From Nesterenkonia haasae (GTDB lineage Bacteria > Actinomycetota > Actinomycetes > Actinomycetales > Micrococcaceae): a DNA stretch of 64,000 nt. The stretch spans positions 122,809 through 186,808 of the forward strand of contig NZ_VFIE01000019.1 of the NCBI RefSeq assembly GCF_010119385.1, in the 5' to 3' direction. This document shows, one piece after another, positions 8,137 through 16,344 of this stretch. Each line of letters begins with the position of its first letter. The first letter of the stretch is position 1. A program made the position numbers and the translations under genes. Below the pieces are notes generated by a model. That model had not been told where the DNA came from, made no database searches, and worked only from the letters and a program-made list of their open reading frames with translations.

Positions 8137-9126
8137 CTACCAGCGGTGGTGGACTTGGGGCTTGATCGCCGTTCGGTAGAGCTCTGCGACCTTGGCGACG
8201 AAGTCCGCCGACAAGTCAGGGACTTCTCCGGCAGAGCTGTTGCTGTGAGCCTGCTCGGCGTTGCGCGCTCCGGGAATCACCGTACTCACGCCAGGCTGCT
8301 GCGCCACCCAAGCCAGGGCTGCGACCGTGGGCTCCAGTCCGGCCTCGTGGGCCAACTGAGTAAATTCTGCAGCGGCGTCGACTCCGGTGGCGAAGTCAAC
8401 ACCGGCGAAAGTCTCCCCGACGTCGAACGCCTCCCCATGCCGGTTGAAGTTCCGGTGGTCATCTTCTGCAAAGACTGTGTCTTTGGTGTACCGCCCGGAC
8501 AGCAGTCCGGAGGCCAGTGGTACCCGCGCGATGATGCCTATGCCGGCCTGAGCCGCAGCGGGAAGAACGGCTTCCATCGGCTTCTGCCGGAAGGCGTTGA
8601 GGATAATCTGCACGCTGGCCACATGGGGGCGCGCGATCGCGGTCAGTGCTTGATCGCAGGTTTCTACGCTGACACCGTAAGCGGCGACCTTGCCACCTTC
8701 GACCAGGGCATCCAAGGCGTCATAGACGGCGTCGGACTGCAGGACGGACGTTTCGGGGCAGTGCAGCTGCACCAGGTCCAGCGTGTCGACCCCCAGGTTC
8801 TTCCGCGAGCGATCCACCCACTGTTGGAAGTTCTGCTCGGTTGCATGCTCCAGTGAAGGGGCAGGTGCTCGTCGGATCATTTTGGTCGCGACGGTGCCTG
8901 ACCAATCCGGGTTGGAAGCGCGCCAACGCCCGATGAGCTGCTCGCTGCGACCATCACCGTAGACATCGGCGGTGTCAAAGAACGTCACCCCGGACTCAGC
9001 TGCGGCATCGAGCACGGCGAACGCATCACTGTCTTCTACGGTGCCCCAACCACCGCCGATCTGCCATGTGCCGAGACCTATTGCCGATACGTTCCGTCCG
9101 GTCCTGCCTAACGTGCGCTCATCCAT
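8137..9126 (-). CDS. Aldo/keto reductase
   Basis: 329 residues of the AKR TIM-barrel family. The catalytic set is visible: Asp and Tyr in FFDTADVYGDG (about 50-60), Lys in ATKMIRR (about 87) and His in LVQLHCPE (about 120). IPGARN near the C-terminus is the NADPH-binding segment. The start is supported by AAAGGAG five bases upstream. It faces the preceding gene tail to tail and is followed upstream by the glutaminase with a 107-base gap, so it may have its own promoter. The carbonyl substrate is unknown. Confidence 0.9.
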   Translation of the reverse strand: MDERTLGRTGRNVSAIGLGTWQIGGGWGTVEDSDAFAVLDAAAESGVTFFDTADVYGDGRSEQLIGRWRASNPDWSGTVATKMIRRAPAPSLEHATEQNFQQWVDRSRKNLGVDTLDLVQLHCPETSVLQSDAVYDALDALVEGGKVAAYGVSVETCDQALTAIARPHVASVQIILNAFRQKPMEAVLPAAAQAGIGIIARVPLASGLLSGRYTKDTVFAEDDHRNFNRHGEAFDVGETFAGVDFATGVDAAAEFTQLAHEAGLEPTVAALAWVAQQPGVSTVIPGARNAEQAHSNSSAGEVPDLSADFVAKVAELYRTAIKPQVHHRW

Positions 9127-9233
9127 GGAAGCTCCTTTGCCATCGTGTACTGGGCCACTCCGTACTCTGCATCACGTCACTGAACTAAAGCTGACGGTGT
9201 AGCGGGCAGCGGTGTGTTCAGCAATGGAATCCA

Positions 9234-11030
9234 CTACCCAAAGGTGGCGCCTGCGCGCAATGCCCGTTCCGCCACGCGGTAGGCGTCTCGGGTCATCGCC
9301 TGCCACATTTCCAATGCCACGCGAGGTTGGGTGGCCGTGATTTCTTCAATCGACTCAGCCGATAGCCGCAGCACCGTGAGGTCACTGATGGCGCGCACAG
9401 TCGTGTCTTGGACACCGTCGGTACCCAGCGCCAGCTCCCCAAAAGACGTTCCGGGGTTCATAGTCACCAGACGCACGGCGCCACCACTTGGGCGCTCCAC
9501 AGTGGCGATGGCTGCGCCTTCAACGATCACGTGTACGCCCGAGAACTTACCCCCCGCCTCGAGCACCACCTCATCTGCGGAGAAGTGCAGCTCCTCCATG
9601 CGAACATCGATCACCTCACGCGCTTCCAGGGAGAGGTCTCTCAGAAGGGGGTGTTCGTTGACCAGTGTCTGTTCGTCGGTAGGTTCGCGGCCATGACGGC
9701 GCAAGAGCTCGTCTTCGCACCACCTGACGGCGGAGTCGAGGTCGTCAAAGTACGGGCTGGCCTGGTCAGTGCCGGCATCGGGGTCTGGCATCACTCCGTG
9801 GGGGTCCACCACGGCTGCTTCGCCGGCTGCTTCGCGCAGTACGGTGCGCAAGCCCAGCAGAGTGTGCCGGGCGACGGCTGCGACGTCGTCGACCTTGCGG
9901 ACATCCAGTATCACCAAATCTGGGGCGTCGTCGACTATTGCCCGGACCACATGCTCAGCGCCAGCAAAGAGGAGATCACCGTGGAGTTCGTAGACCATTG
10001 CCCGGTCGCCATGTTCGTCGAGTACAGCCTGGTCCGCGTCGGGACGACTGCGTCGCGGGGAGACTTGTGACAGGGCGTACCTGGCGCGCACCGCTGTGTT
10101 GGACATTCGTCCTACGTGCATCAGGTGCATGTCCATATCTTTGGACATGCGTTCGCAGACCTGGACGCCGCGAGCGCTGGTGCCGTGTGGGTCAAGACGT
10201 GGAGAAAAGACAGCCAACCCCACCTGGCCGGGCAGAACGGCGATAATGCCGCCGCTGACTCCGCTTTTGGCTGGCATGCCGACTGCGGAGATCCAGTCTC
10301 CGGCGGCGTCGTACATGCCGCAGGTGGCCATAACGCTCAGCACCCGCTCGACATAGGTGGGTTCGAGCATCCGCTTACCGGTGGTCGGCTGCACACCGCC
10401 GTTCGCAAGTGTGGCGGCCATCATGGCTAGGTCATGGGTATTGACGCTGATGGCGCATTGGCGCACGTACTGGTCGAGTGTCTCTTCTGGATTTCCTTCG
10501 AGGATGTTGAACTCGCGGAGCATATGCGCGATCGCTCGGTTTCGGTGGGCCGTGGTGAGCTCGGAGGTGTAGACCTCTTCATCGAGTCCCAGCTCCCGCC
10601 CGGCAAAACCGCTGAACCAGTCACGCACTCGGTTGAAACGGTGCGAGCTGCTATCACCTGCCACCAACGATGCTGCAGTGATGGCACCAGCATTGATCAT
10701 TGGGTTGGGTGGCCGACCGGTGTCGGAAGCGAGACTGATCTCGTTGAACGCCTCACCAGAGGGTTCGACGTCGACTTTCTCCGCCACCGCGCCGAATCCC
10801 TGGTCGGAGAGCGCAAGTGCATAGGTGAAGGGTTTGGAAATGGATTGGATGCTGTACTGCGACTCAGCATCGCCCACGGTATAGACGTGACCATCAACCG
10901 TGGCCAGGGCGAGGGCGAAACGATCAGGGTCAGCGTTGGCGAGTTCGGGGATGTAGGCAGCTACTTCACCGCCTGTGCCACTGCACTGTTCGACGATGCT
11001 TTCAAGGTACCGCTGCACTGGACTACGCAT
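9234..11030 (-). CDS. glsA: Glutaminase A with C-terminal STAS and cyclic-nucleotide-binding domains
   Basis: 598 residues in three parts. Residues 1-310 are a serine-dependent glutaminase with the SISKPF motif (Ser-x-x-Lys, about 64-69), AGAITAASL and GVSGGIIAVLPG. Residues about 325-425 form a STAS-like domain (MVYELHGDLLFAGAEHV, DLVILDVRKVDDV). Residues about 470-590 form a cNMP-binding fold (VIVEGAAIATVER, TSFGELAL). The enzyme converts L-glutamine to glutamate and ammonia; the C-terminal domains suggest control by a nucleotide or by partner proteins. The GELAL cassette is a recognisable phosphate-binding segment, but whether cAMP binds cannot be told. A TAAATT box six bases upstream of ATG suggests a leaderless start. 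Confidence 0.9.
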   Translation of the reverse strand: MRSPVQRYLESIVEQCSGTGGEVAAYIPELANADPDRFALALATVDGHVYTVGDAESQYSIQSISKPFTYALALSDQGFGAVAEKVDVEPSGEAFNEISLASDTGRPPNPMINAGAITAASLVAGDSSSHRFNRVRDWFSGFAGRELGLDEEVYTSELTTAHRNRAIAHMLREFNILEGNPEETLDQYVRQCAISVNTHDLAMMAATLANGGVQPTTGKRMLEPTYVERVLSVMATCGMYDAAGDWISAVGMPAKSGVSGGIIAVLPGQVGLAVFSPRLDPHGTSARGVQVCERMSKDMDMHLMHVGRMSNTAVRARYALSQVSPRRSRPDADQAVLDEHGDRAMVYELHGDLLFAGAEHVVRAIVDDAPDLVILDVRKVDDVAAVARHTLLGLRTVLREAAGEAAVVDPHGVMPDPDAGTDQASPYFDDLDSAVRWCEDELLRRHGREPTDEQTLVNEHPLLRDLSLEAREVIDVRMEELHFSADEVVLEAGGKFSGVHVIVEGAAIATVERPSGGAVRLVTMNPGTSFGELALGTDGVQDTTVRAISDLTVLRLSAESIEEITATQPRVALEMWQAMTRDAYRVAERALRAGATFG

Positions 11031-11036
11031 CGTGCG

Positions 11037-11042
11037 AATTTA
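11037..11042 (-). promoter_or_regulatory. -10 element, leaderless glutaminase promoter
   Basis: On the minus strand TAAATT is followed by six bases and the ATG of the glutaminase gene. No Shine-Dalgarno sequence is present between them. Confidence 0.5.
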
Positions 11043-11075
11043 GCACTGTGGGCTGTGCAGCTCAGCCTCACAGGT

Positions 11076-11831
11076 TCAGCCCTTATGGGTGGTGACGTGC
11101 TTCCAGAGCTTCGCATAGGCGTCGGCTGCAGGGTGTCGTGGGGCGAAAGCGGCGACGGGCGCTTGCTCATCTCCCATGCGCTCCACCACGACTGATGCAG
11201 GCACTGCTACGTCGGCAATCTCCTTCACCTCATGGGAGAGTTCCTCCGCTGCACGGCGATGCGTGGCTTTGCGTCGGTCCACCATAGAGAGAAATGCCAG
11301 GATAGGCGCAGGTTTCGCTGACTCAGCGACAAGGTCCCGGACTTGTTCCAACGATCGGAGAGACAGTGCGGCCGGAGGAAGGGGCGTCACAATCAGATCG
11401 GCGGCGCGGACCGCGTTTTCGGCCACCAATGACGCTCCGGGTGGGCAGTCCAGGATGACAGTGTCGTATTCTCCGGATGCGTCCTTGAGGACTTTTTCCA
11501 CTCTGCGCCGGGAGCCTTTGGCGGAATCGAGCATGAGCTCGAGTTCCCGGTAGGAGTCATCAGCAGGTAGGACGTCCACGGCGCGTTGGCCATCTGCGGG
11601 GGTGAACTTCGCGGTACGGACGACGTCCGAAATGGAGTTGCTGCCCTTGACTAACTTGGCCACACCTCCCTTGAGCTTGGGTTTGACCCCAGTGAGGTAG
11701 GTGCTCGCACCTTGGGCGTCTAAGTCCCAGAGCAAAACGGATCCCGATTTGCTTGCTTCCCATGCGAGATTGACTGCGGCTGAGGTTTTACCTGCGCCGC
11801 CCTTGGTGGAGTACACCGCTATAACCTTCAT
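11076..11831 (-). CDS. ParA/MinD-like ATPase without a ParB partner
   Basis: 251 residues. The deviant Walker A (KGGAGKT, residues 10-16) opens the protein, LLWDLDAQGASTYL is the switch I region and VILDCPPGAS the Walker B. This is the ParA/Soj fold, which dimerises on ATP and usually positions DNA or protein cargo. No parB, no centromere-like repeat and no other partition gene lies nearby; its neighbours are a glutaminase downstream and a TetR gene upstream. It may be an orphan cargo-positioning ATPase. A TAGGCT box six bases before ATG suggests leaderless expression. Confidence 0.85.
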   Translation of the reverse strand: MKVIAVYSTKGGAGKTSAAVNLAWEASKSGSVLLWDLDAQGASTYLTGVKPKLKGGVAKLVKGSNSISDVVRTAKFTPADGQRAVDVLPADDSYRELELMLDSAKGSRRRVEKVLKDASGEYDTVILDCPPGASLVAENAVRAADLIVTPLPPAALSLRSLEQVRDLVAESAKPAPILAFLSMVDRRKATHRRAAEELSHEVKEIADVAVPASVVVERMGDEQAPVAAFAPRHPAADAYAKLWKHVTTHKG

Positions 11832-11837
11832 GGGCTT

Positions 11838-11843
11838 AGCCTA
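11838..11843 (-). promoter_or_regulatory. -10 element, leaderless ParA-like promoter
   Basis: Minus-strand TAGGCT is followed by AAGCCC and then ATG of the ParA-like gene: six-base spacing, no ribosome binding site. Confidence 0.5.
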
Positions 11844-11882
11844 CGGCCAGCCCCAGCGCGATACTAGTGACCAGGGAGCCGG

Positions 11883-11990
11883 CTAGGAGACATCACGCTG
11901 TCGGCTGGTGAAAGCCCGGGCCTTGATGCGATTGCCGCAGGTAGCCATGGAGCACCACTTGGCAGTTCCAGGCCTGCTGTGGTCTACAGG
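11883..11990 (-). pseudogene. Relic of a CGNR zinc-finger regulator (C-terminal tail only)
   Basis: Directly after the TetR stop codon, and in the same frame, the minus strand encodes about 35 residues containing AKWCSMATCGNRIKARAF and a TAG at 11883-11885. WCSMxxCGNRxKxR is the hallmark of the CGNR zinc finger at the C-terminus of ABATE-type regulators. Nothing resembling the N-terminal ABATE domain precedes it; the TetR gene stands there instead. This looks like the end of a lost gene, probably deleted when the TetR-hydrolase pair arrived. A translated small CGNR peptide is possible but no start is visible. Confidence 0.6.
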
Positions 11991-12566
11991 CTACTCAGTG
12001 CTGGAACCCCACGCCGCCAGGGCACTGGTGACGCTATGAACCGCGCAGGTGAAGCTGCGGTCGATGTCGCGGGGCAGTTGAAAGGCGTGGGTCGTCTCCA
12101 GGTCCACGAATCCGTGCAGGACGGACCGGAAGTACCGTGCAGCATCGACGAGATCATCACCCTCCAGCCGGAACCCTGAGAGGATCGTGTAGAGCGTGTT
12201 CACCAGGACAGATGAAGTGTGTTCATCCTCCGGATCTCCAGTCACAGGTGCTCGCATGGTTAGCGGGTACTGTCCAGGGTGAGCTTTTGCCCACTTTCGA
12301 TACGCGGCAGCCGAGCAGTGAACAGCTTCTTCCCGAGCTGCGCCGATCGCCGCCTGTCCCAGTTCATGCGCAAGTTCTGCTTTGGCGCGAAGCATGATAC
12401 TGCGGCGAAGACCTGCCATTCCGTCGATGTGTTTGTACAGCGAAGGAGGCTTCACTCCGAGCAGTTCGGCGAGTGATGCGGTGTTGAGTCCATCATCACC
12501 ATGCTCGTCGAGCATCCGGGCGGCGGTGTCGATCACGGTATGGGTTGTCAATCCAGCTCTAGGCAT
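11991..12566 (-). CDS. TetR-family repressor, WHG-domain type
   Basis: 191 residues. The N-terminal helix-turn-helix shows IDTAARMLDEHGDDGLNT, ASLAELLGVKPPSLYKHI; the C-terminal half resembles the TetR_C_33/WHG ligand-binding domain (YPLTMRAP, FRSVLHGFVDLE). ATG at 12566 is chosen (AAGGTG nine bases upstream); a GTG four codons earlier is possible. It overlaps the end of the hydrolase gene upstream, so both are read from one promoter. That promoter carries a palindrome over the -10 region, so autoregulation is likely. The inducer is unknown, perhaps the hydrolase substrate. Confidence 0.85.
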   Translation of the reverse strand: MPRAGLTTHTVIDTAARMLDEHGDDGLNTASLAELLGVKPPSLYKHIDGMAGLRRSIMLRAKAELAHELGQAAIGAAREEAVHCSAAAYRKWAKAHPGQYPLTMRAPVTGDPEDEHTSSVLVNTLYTILSGFRLEGDDLVDAARYFRSVLHGFVDLETTHAFQLPRDIDRSFTCAVHSVTSALAAWGSSTE

Positions 12567-13395
12567 TGCGGTGCACACCTTGGAGAAAACTGATCACTGC
12601 GTCCGCCGTCGCTTGGGGTTGCTGGGACTGCGGATAGTGGCCGGCATCGTCAATCATCACCACGGTGCCCGCGAGCGCCTTGCCAATCCATGCGGCTTCG
12701 GCGGTCGGGTCAGTGAAGTCTGGGTCTTCAGTGCCCATGAGGATCAGACTCGGTGCCACCACATCCGGCAGCGCGTGTTCGGCTGGAGTGTGGTCGGTGG
12801 CCGTGGTGCGACGGAATGCCTTGTTGTAGCCAGGGCGTCTCATCGCTTCCATCATCTCGCTGCGGTAGGTCTCGAAGTCGGTCGGCTTATGCCCTTTGTA
12901 CAGCGTGGGCACAAAGCCGTTCCACGCCCATGGCGCCCACGGACCGGCCATCATGGCTCGGAACAGGAGCCGTTTGGCACCTGAAGTGTTTTGGGAATTC
13001 CGGACGAATGGACCCAGCAGGACGAGGGCTTGAACGAGCTCCGGGTGCTCCGCAGCTGCGATAACGGCCGAACCGGCCGACATGGAGTTGCCCACAACTA
13101 CCGCTGGTGAGCCGATTTGGCGCAGCAGCGCGGTGATGTCTGAGGCGGTGTCAACGTCGCCGTACGACGGGAAATCGGCATCACTGTCACCGTGTCCCCT
13201 TAGGTCAGCGGTAGCCACGGTAAATCCTGCCGCAAGCAACTTCGGCGCCAGCAGCCTGTAGGTCGCTCGAATCTCACCCATTCCGGGCAGCAAAAGAAGC
13301 AGTGGCCCACTCCCCTGCAGGTCGTATGCGATCCGACCTCCTGATACCGAGAGATACCGGGTCACCGGCTGCGAATCTGATGTGGTGTTTAACAT
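12559..13395 (-). CDS. Alpha/beta hydrolase
   Basis: 278 residues of the alpha/beta hydrolase fold. LLLLLPGMGEIR is the oxyanion loop, VATADLRGHGDSD follows, and VVGNSMSAGSAV holds the nucleophile Ser in an N-S-M-S-A-G elbow (about residue 99). A C-terminal DAGHYPQSQQP segment gives the catalytic His. The acid Asp is likely in LMGTEDPDF. It is the first gene of a two-gene operon with the TetR regulator and starts six bases after a -10 box. The ester or lactone substrate is unknown. Confidence 0.87.
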   Translation of the reverse strand: MLNTTSDSQPVTRYLSVSGGRIAYDLQGSGPLLLLLPGMGEIRATYRLLAPKLLAAGFTVATADLRGHGDSDADFPSYGDVDTASDITALLRQIGSPAVVVGNSMSAGSAVIAAAEHPELVQALVLLGPFVRNSQNTSGAKRLLFRAMMAGPWAPWAWNGFVPTLYKGHKPTDFETYRSEMMEAMRRPGYNKAFRRTTATDHTPAEHALPDVVAPSLILMGTEDPDFTDPTAEAAWIGKALAGTVVMIDDAGHYPQSQQPQATADAVISFLQGVHRNA

Positions 13396-13396
13396 G

Positions 13397-13415
13397 AAGC
13401 TAATCTAGTTAGCTT
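13397..13415. promoter_or_regulatory. Palindromic operator for the TetR regulator
   Basis: A perfect 7-bp inverted repeat, AAGCTAA and TTAGCTT, with a 5-base spacer. It covers the -10 box and the six bases before the hydrolase ATG, so repressor binding would block initiation directly. Confidence 0.65.
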
Positions 13416-13430
13416 TATGGCTAATGTCAA
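13402..13430 (-). promoter_or_regulatory. Consensus promoter of the hydrolase-TetR operon
   Basis: Minus strand: TTGACA (13425-13430), 17 bases, TAGATT (13402-13407), then six bases to ATG at 13395. The -35 is a perfect consensus. The transcript should be leaderless. Confidence 0.7.
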
Positions 13431-13668
13431 TATTATATATCGCTGGATTCGATGTCGCCGCGATCTGGCTCGTGCGCGCCAGTCTGCGCAGGGCGGCAGT
13501 CCAGAAGTACCTCACTACGTCGCGGCGTCGAGGGGAGCTGTCATGGCCACCTTCGAAACTAAGAGAAAAACACCGGCTTCATGGTCGGCGTCAACGGGAT
13601 CGTGGAGGAGCTTGGGAGTTCCATAGGCTTTGCCACTGGTCACTTGAGCTCGGAAGTGTCAGGGACAT

Positions 13669-14346
13669 TCAAAACTTCACCAACCCAGCTCTGAAAGCGG
13701 TAATGGCCGCCTGCACGCGGTCACGCGCATTGATTTTCGTAAAGATTCGTCCGATGTAGTTCTTCACAGTGGATTCCGCCAGATGGAGGTCCTGGCAGAT
13801 TTCTGCGTTGGTCCGGCCCTGGCCGATGGCGATGAGGATTTCCTGTTCTCTCTCGGTAAGCTGCCCCACTACTTCACGGGCCTGAGACCATTCGGCCGAT
13901 ACTTGCCTAGCGCTGGCGGGCATGGTCAGGTGTCTGAGCAGCCGTCGGGTTGCCGAGGGCGCGATGACCGCATCACCTGCTGCGACGGATCGAATGGCGG
14001 AGAGTAGCGCAGCGGGCTCAGCGTCTTTGGTGAGGAAGCCGCTTGCTCCTGCCTCTAGGCCGGTAAAGACATACTCATCGAGGTCGAAGGTCGTCAGCAG
14101 CAGAACACGTGTAGTGAGGGAGGCCTCTTCGGCACTGAGTATCTGGCTGGTGGCAGTGAGACCGTCAGTGCCAGGCATGCGGATGTCCATCAGCACGACG
14201 TCGGGTCGAAGTGTTCGCGCTTGTTGGACGGCTTGTGCGCCGTTGGAGGCTTCACCGATGACCTCGATATCCTCCTGGTGGGCCAGAAACATGCGGGTGC
14301 CCATGCGTTGCAGAGACTGGTCGTCCACGATCAGCACTGTAATCAT
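13669..14346 (-). CDS. NarL/LuxR-type response regulator of the ABC exporter locus
   Basis: 225 residues. The receiver domain opens with ITVLIVDDQ and has the phosphoacceptor Asp in VVLMDIRMP (about 53) and the Lys in FLTKDA. The C-terminal LuxR HTH shows LTEREQEILIAIGQG and AESTVKNYIGRIFTK. The start at 14346 overlaps the stop of the kinase gene by one base; longer in-frame extensions upstream would run into the kinase. It is the last gene of an operon of ABC ATPase, permease, kinase and regulator, and probably activates that operon in response to cell-envelope stress or an antimicrobial. Confidence 0.92.
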   Translation of the reverse strand: MITVLIVDDQSLQRMGTRMFLAHQEDIEVIGEASNGAQAVQQARTLRPDVVLMDIRMPGTDGLTATSQILSAEEASLTTRVLLLTTFDLDEYVFTGLEAGASGFLTKDAEPAALLSAIRSVAAGDAVIAPSATRRLLRHLTMPASARQVSAEWSQAREVVGQLTEREQEILIAIGQGRTNAEICQDLHLAESTVKNYIGRIFTKINARDRVQAAITAFRAGLVKF

Positions 14347-15512
14347 CAGCAGGCCACGGATGTTGCGGGGATACTGGCATGGACCTTCCACCCGTTTGAA
14401 GTGGGGCCTACGGACAAAGTGCCGTTGTAGGCTTCAACCCGTTCTCTCATACCGGTAAGGCCCCGCCCAGAGCCAGCCTGCTCACCATCGAACTGCTCGG
14501 AGACCGCAATACGAGCGTCACTGACGATAGACACGTCGATAGCATCTTGGTTGCGCACGATGGATACGGCGCAGTGCGCCTGTGGAGCACTGTGCCTAAG
14601 CGTGTTGGTCAGAGCTTCTTGCAGAATCCGGTAGATGGTCAGCTGGCGCCCTGGTGATAGGCCGGAGAGTTCACCCACTCGCTGCATCTCTACGCTCAGC
14701 CCCGCTGTGCGGACCGTTTCAACAAGCTCAGTCACGTCGGCAATCCCAGGTTGAGGGCTCAACGTCGCTCCCTCTGTGCTGTGATCATCCTCGAGCACAG
14801 TCAGCACCCGACGTACCTCACGGACTGAGGATCGGCTGACCTCGCCGATGGCATCGAACGCCTGCACTGCCTGCGCTGGGGCGGCACGGACTGTGGCCGA
14901 ACCGCCGGTGGCCAGCGAGGTGATCACCGAAAGGTTGTGACCAATGATGTCGTGCATTTCTTGAGCAATGCGGTGACGTTCTGCCACAGCAGCTTCTCTG
15001 GCGGCTTCACGCCTTTCGGCGGCTGCCTGTTCCCGCTGACTGCGTATCTGCAGCCCCAGCAGGTAACAAGCCGCGCACATTGCTAGGACTGCACCGGTGA
15101 AAGTGGCCTGTTCGTACAGTGCGGGAACCATACTGTACGAGAAAATGGCAGCAGAAATCCCCACCCCTAGAACTCCCGCAAGCGCCGCAACAGGAGGCAG
15201 CGGGCTGCGCAGTCCGGTATTGAACAAAAGCACCCAGACTGCCAGGTAGATCCAGGCCAGCTCCATTCCAGTGGTCAACGACACAGGAACCGCTAACAAG
15301 ATCACTGCGATGACGGCCCACAATACGGGCTGGGGGTGCCTGCGCCGTAGCGGCAATATTGCGTGAACAATAATCAACAGACTTGTACCCAAGAGCGTAT
15401 TGGTAGGCGTGGCATTGACGCAGACAGCCGCGACCAGCGCGGCCAGCGATATGTCCCACAGCAACGGGTGCCGCTGGTCGTATGCACGCATCCGCTGCAG
15501 GAGATCACTCAT
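14346..15512 (-). CDS. Sensor histidine kinase (HisKA_3)
   Basis: 388 residues. Several hydrophobic segments fill residues 20-155; then comes a coiled linker (REQAAAERREAAREAAVAE) and the HisKA_3 phosphoacceptor His in AQEMHDIIGHNLSV (about 196). The ATP-binding domain has a G-box, SGRGLTGMRERV, near the C-terminus. The extracytoplasmic part is small, as in intramembrane-sensing kinases. It pairs with the downstream response regulator (one-base overlap) and follows the ABC permease by 49 bases. Confidence 0.9.
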   Translation of the reverse strand: MSDLLQRMRAYDQRHPLLWDISLAALVAAVCVNATPTNTLLGTSLLIIVHAILPLRRRHPQPVLWAVIAVILLAVPVSLTTGMELAWIYLAVWVLLFNTGLRSPLPPVAALAGVLGVGISAAIFSYSMVPALYEQATFTGAVLAMCAACYLLGLQIRSQREQAAAERREAAREAAVAERHRIAQEMHDIIGHNLSVITSLATGGSATVRAAPAQAVQAFDAIGEVSRSSVREVRRVLTVLEDDHSTEGATLSPQPGIADVTELVETVRTAGLSVEMQRVGELSGLSPGRQLTIYRILQEALTNTLRHSAPQAHCAVSIVRNQDAIDVSIVSDARIAVSEQFDGEQAGSGRGLTGMRERVEAYNGTLSVGPTSNGWKVHASIPATSVAC

Positions 15513-15561
15513 GAGATGTATGCTCCCATCCAGCCTGCCTGCCTGAAACAGATACGTGCGC

Positions 15562-16344
15562 TCAGACGTCTCTGTATTTCAGCAACCACCAGGTAGTGCC
15601 GCCGAGAACTATCAGCCACGCCAAGAGCACGATGATTGACGTCGCGACCCCGTACGGTTCGGTACTCAACCCGCCGGATCGCATCACGTTTGCAGCAGCC
15701 AGCGGCATGTAGTCGAAAATCCCGGTCAAGCTCGCAGGCAGCAGAGCAGGGAGGATCTCCGGGGCCATCTGAAACAGCCCGAAATAGAGCACTATAGCGG
15801 CAGCGGCATTGCGTACTAATCCGCCCAACAACAGACCGAAGAGAACCCCGTAGGGGAGCACCGCAGTACCGCCCAAAACGCCCCAGAACATATCCGGGTC
15901 GAACAGTGAGAGACCATCAGCAGATGGCACAGTGCCCGCTATCTGCAGAAGTCCGTACAGCAGCACGGAGGTCACCACACCTAGCACGGTAGTGATGAGA
16001 GTAAGCACCGCGGCTTTCGCCAGCAGCACGCCGGTGCGGCGAGGGGCTGCCACCATGCTGGTCCTCACCGAACCATTGTTGTATTCATTCGTGATGGTCA
16101 GGACTCCCAGGATGACCAGGGCGAGCATGCCCACAGGATAGATCGCGGTCCACCCGAAGGGGATGTGGCCGGCTTCTTCTCCTCCAAGCATTTCGCCATC
16201 GAGGATCATGTACCCCGCCAGTCCTAATGTCAGCGCGAAGGCCACCGCTAAGGTGATCCATAGGGAACGGACCGACCATAGTTTGGTCCATTCCGACTGG
16301 AGCAGACCCCAGGCAGTAATACGTGCAGTCGAGGTTGGTCTCAT
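15562..16344 (-). CDS. ABC-2-type exporter permease
   Basis: 260 residues with about six hydrophobic segments. The start, TAWGLLQSEWTKLWSVRS, is typical of actinobacterial ABC-2 permeases that follow bacitracin-type ATPases. It overlaps the ATPase gene by four bases. It probably forms the membrane half of a drug or peptide exporter with the neighbouring ATPase and precedes the kinase that may monitor it. Confidence 0.88.
   Translation of the reverse strand: MRPTSTARITAWGLLQSEWTKLWSVRSLWITLAVAFALTLGLAGYMILDGEMLGGEEAGHIPFGWTAIYPVGMLALVILGVLTITNEYNNGSVRTSMVAAPRRTGVLLAKAAVLTLITTVLGVVTSVLLYGLLQIAGTVPSADGLSLFDPDMFWGVLGGTAVLPYGVLFGLLLGGLVRNAAAAIVLYFGLFQMAPEILPALLPASLTGIFDYMPLAAANVMRSGGLSTEPYGVATSIIVLLAWLIVLGGTTWWLLKYRDV

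Noticed and set aside
13431-13668. A short stretch near 13570-13690 that translates with a VGVNGIVEELGSSIG segment, faintly like an MFS helix
   Set aside because: It has no ribosome binding site and a stop just upstream, and the similarity is too weak to call a pseudogene.
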